Below the pieces are notes generated by a model. The model had not been told where the DNA came from. It was given only the letters and a program-made list of their open reading frames with translations, and ran no database searches. A DNA stretch of 23,885 nucleotides from an uncultured Rickettsiales bacterium (lineage in GTDB: Bacteria > Pseudomonadota > Alphaproteobacteria > Rickettsiales > Deianiraeaceae): positions 1 through 23,885 of the forward strand of contig CAMNMI010000004.1 of NCBI GenBank assembly GCA_946544555.1, written 5' to 3'. Position 1 is the first letter of the stretch. Every line of letters begins with the position of its first letter. Below are positions 23,660 through 23,885 of the stretch, piece by piece. Position numbers and translations under genes: made by a program.

Positions 23660-23885
23660 ATGTATAAGAAAATTAGTTGTTTCACATTGCTGTTAGTTAG
23701 CTTAATGTTGACGAGTGAAAATGTGTTTGCAAGTCCATTATCGCAACTTGAGGAACTAACTCAAAATGCAAAGCAAAGCATTGAGAATTCAGCAAATAAT
23801 GCGTTGAATAACAATGAGAACAATCTTGTTGGTCGTAGCGAAAATGAGAGCGTAAAATTGAATTCATTAACAGACATGGGTAACA
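23660..23885 (+). CDS. exported protein, C-terminus beyond window
   Basis: An ATG 2 nt after the previous stop opens a frame that runs to the right edge (75 codons visible). It begins with a clear signal peptide (MYKKISCFTLLLVSLMLTSE, then NVFAS with likely cleavage after VFA). The visible mature part is rich in Asn, Ser and Glu (SIENSANNALNNNENN). No family can be named from this part. In pilus operons a PilO-like gene is often followed by an exported PilP or secretin gene, so either would fit the position. Confidence 0.72.
   Translation, partial: MYKKISCFTLLLVSLMLTSENVFASPLSQLEELTQNAKQSIENSANNALNNNENNLVGRSENESVKLNSLTDMGN

Overview
The window looks like a piece of a small, AT-rich, probably host-associated alphaproteobacterial chromosome. 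Support for that reading comes from an IalB-family envelope protein, a VirD4-type type IV secretion coupling ATPase, a terminase with the PPRxLKS P-loop that I associate with alphaproteobacterial prophages, an ankyrin-repeat protein with a signal peptide, and IS1595-family transposases. A class III (oxygen-sensitive) ribonucleotide reductase with its activase points to anaerobic growth. The taxonomic placement is inference; there is no rRNA in the window.

Layout. 1-957: start-proximal part of an IS1595-type transposase. 1028-4190: a 94-bp GC-rich repeat, two small unrecognised genes, virD4, a second repeat copy, and tRNA-Ser(CGA). 4460-7528: nrdD-nrdG, a small basic ORF, and a solitary mraZ with a structured leader and an upstream TGGAA/TGGAA/TGGGA array at 10-bp spacing. 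7769-9875: third repeat copy, tRNA-Thr, a 3'-truncated folA, then a prepilin-like gene whose start codon is separated from its body by a (GA)12 tract and is out of frame here; a 23-bp inverted repeat flanks this block. 9911-12577: a candidate clan CE (Ulp1-like) cysteine peptidase, tail to tail with a lone terminase. 12727-13689: a strong candidate for the SRP 4.5S RNA gene with an unusual tip loop, a membrane protein, and rnhA. 13686-15224: a fused amino-acid binding protein/permease and tRNA-Cys. 15418-19346: an intact prepilin-like paralogue, a type II restriction-modification pair, and a complete IS1595-family element against the methylase start. 19382-21659: adenylate kinase with an N-terminal membrane segment, IalB-like protein, HIT protein, and a membrane/coiled-coil protein. 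21743-22078: a decayed third prepilin paralogue that keeps a short GA tract. 22127-end: secreted ankyrin protein, a PilO-like single-pass protein, and the start of another exported protein.

The most interesting signals are the three-member prepilin-like family with a simple-sequence switch, the Ulp1-like catalytic spacing in the 9911-11140 product, the SRP RNA with a UUU triloop, the 94-bp multi-arm repeat, and the MraZ-type operator. Coding is dense: five convergent gene pairs end within 8 nt of each other or overlap by 4 nt, and most starts lack a recognisable Shine-Dalgarno sequence.
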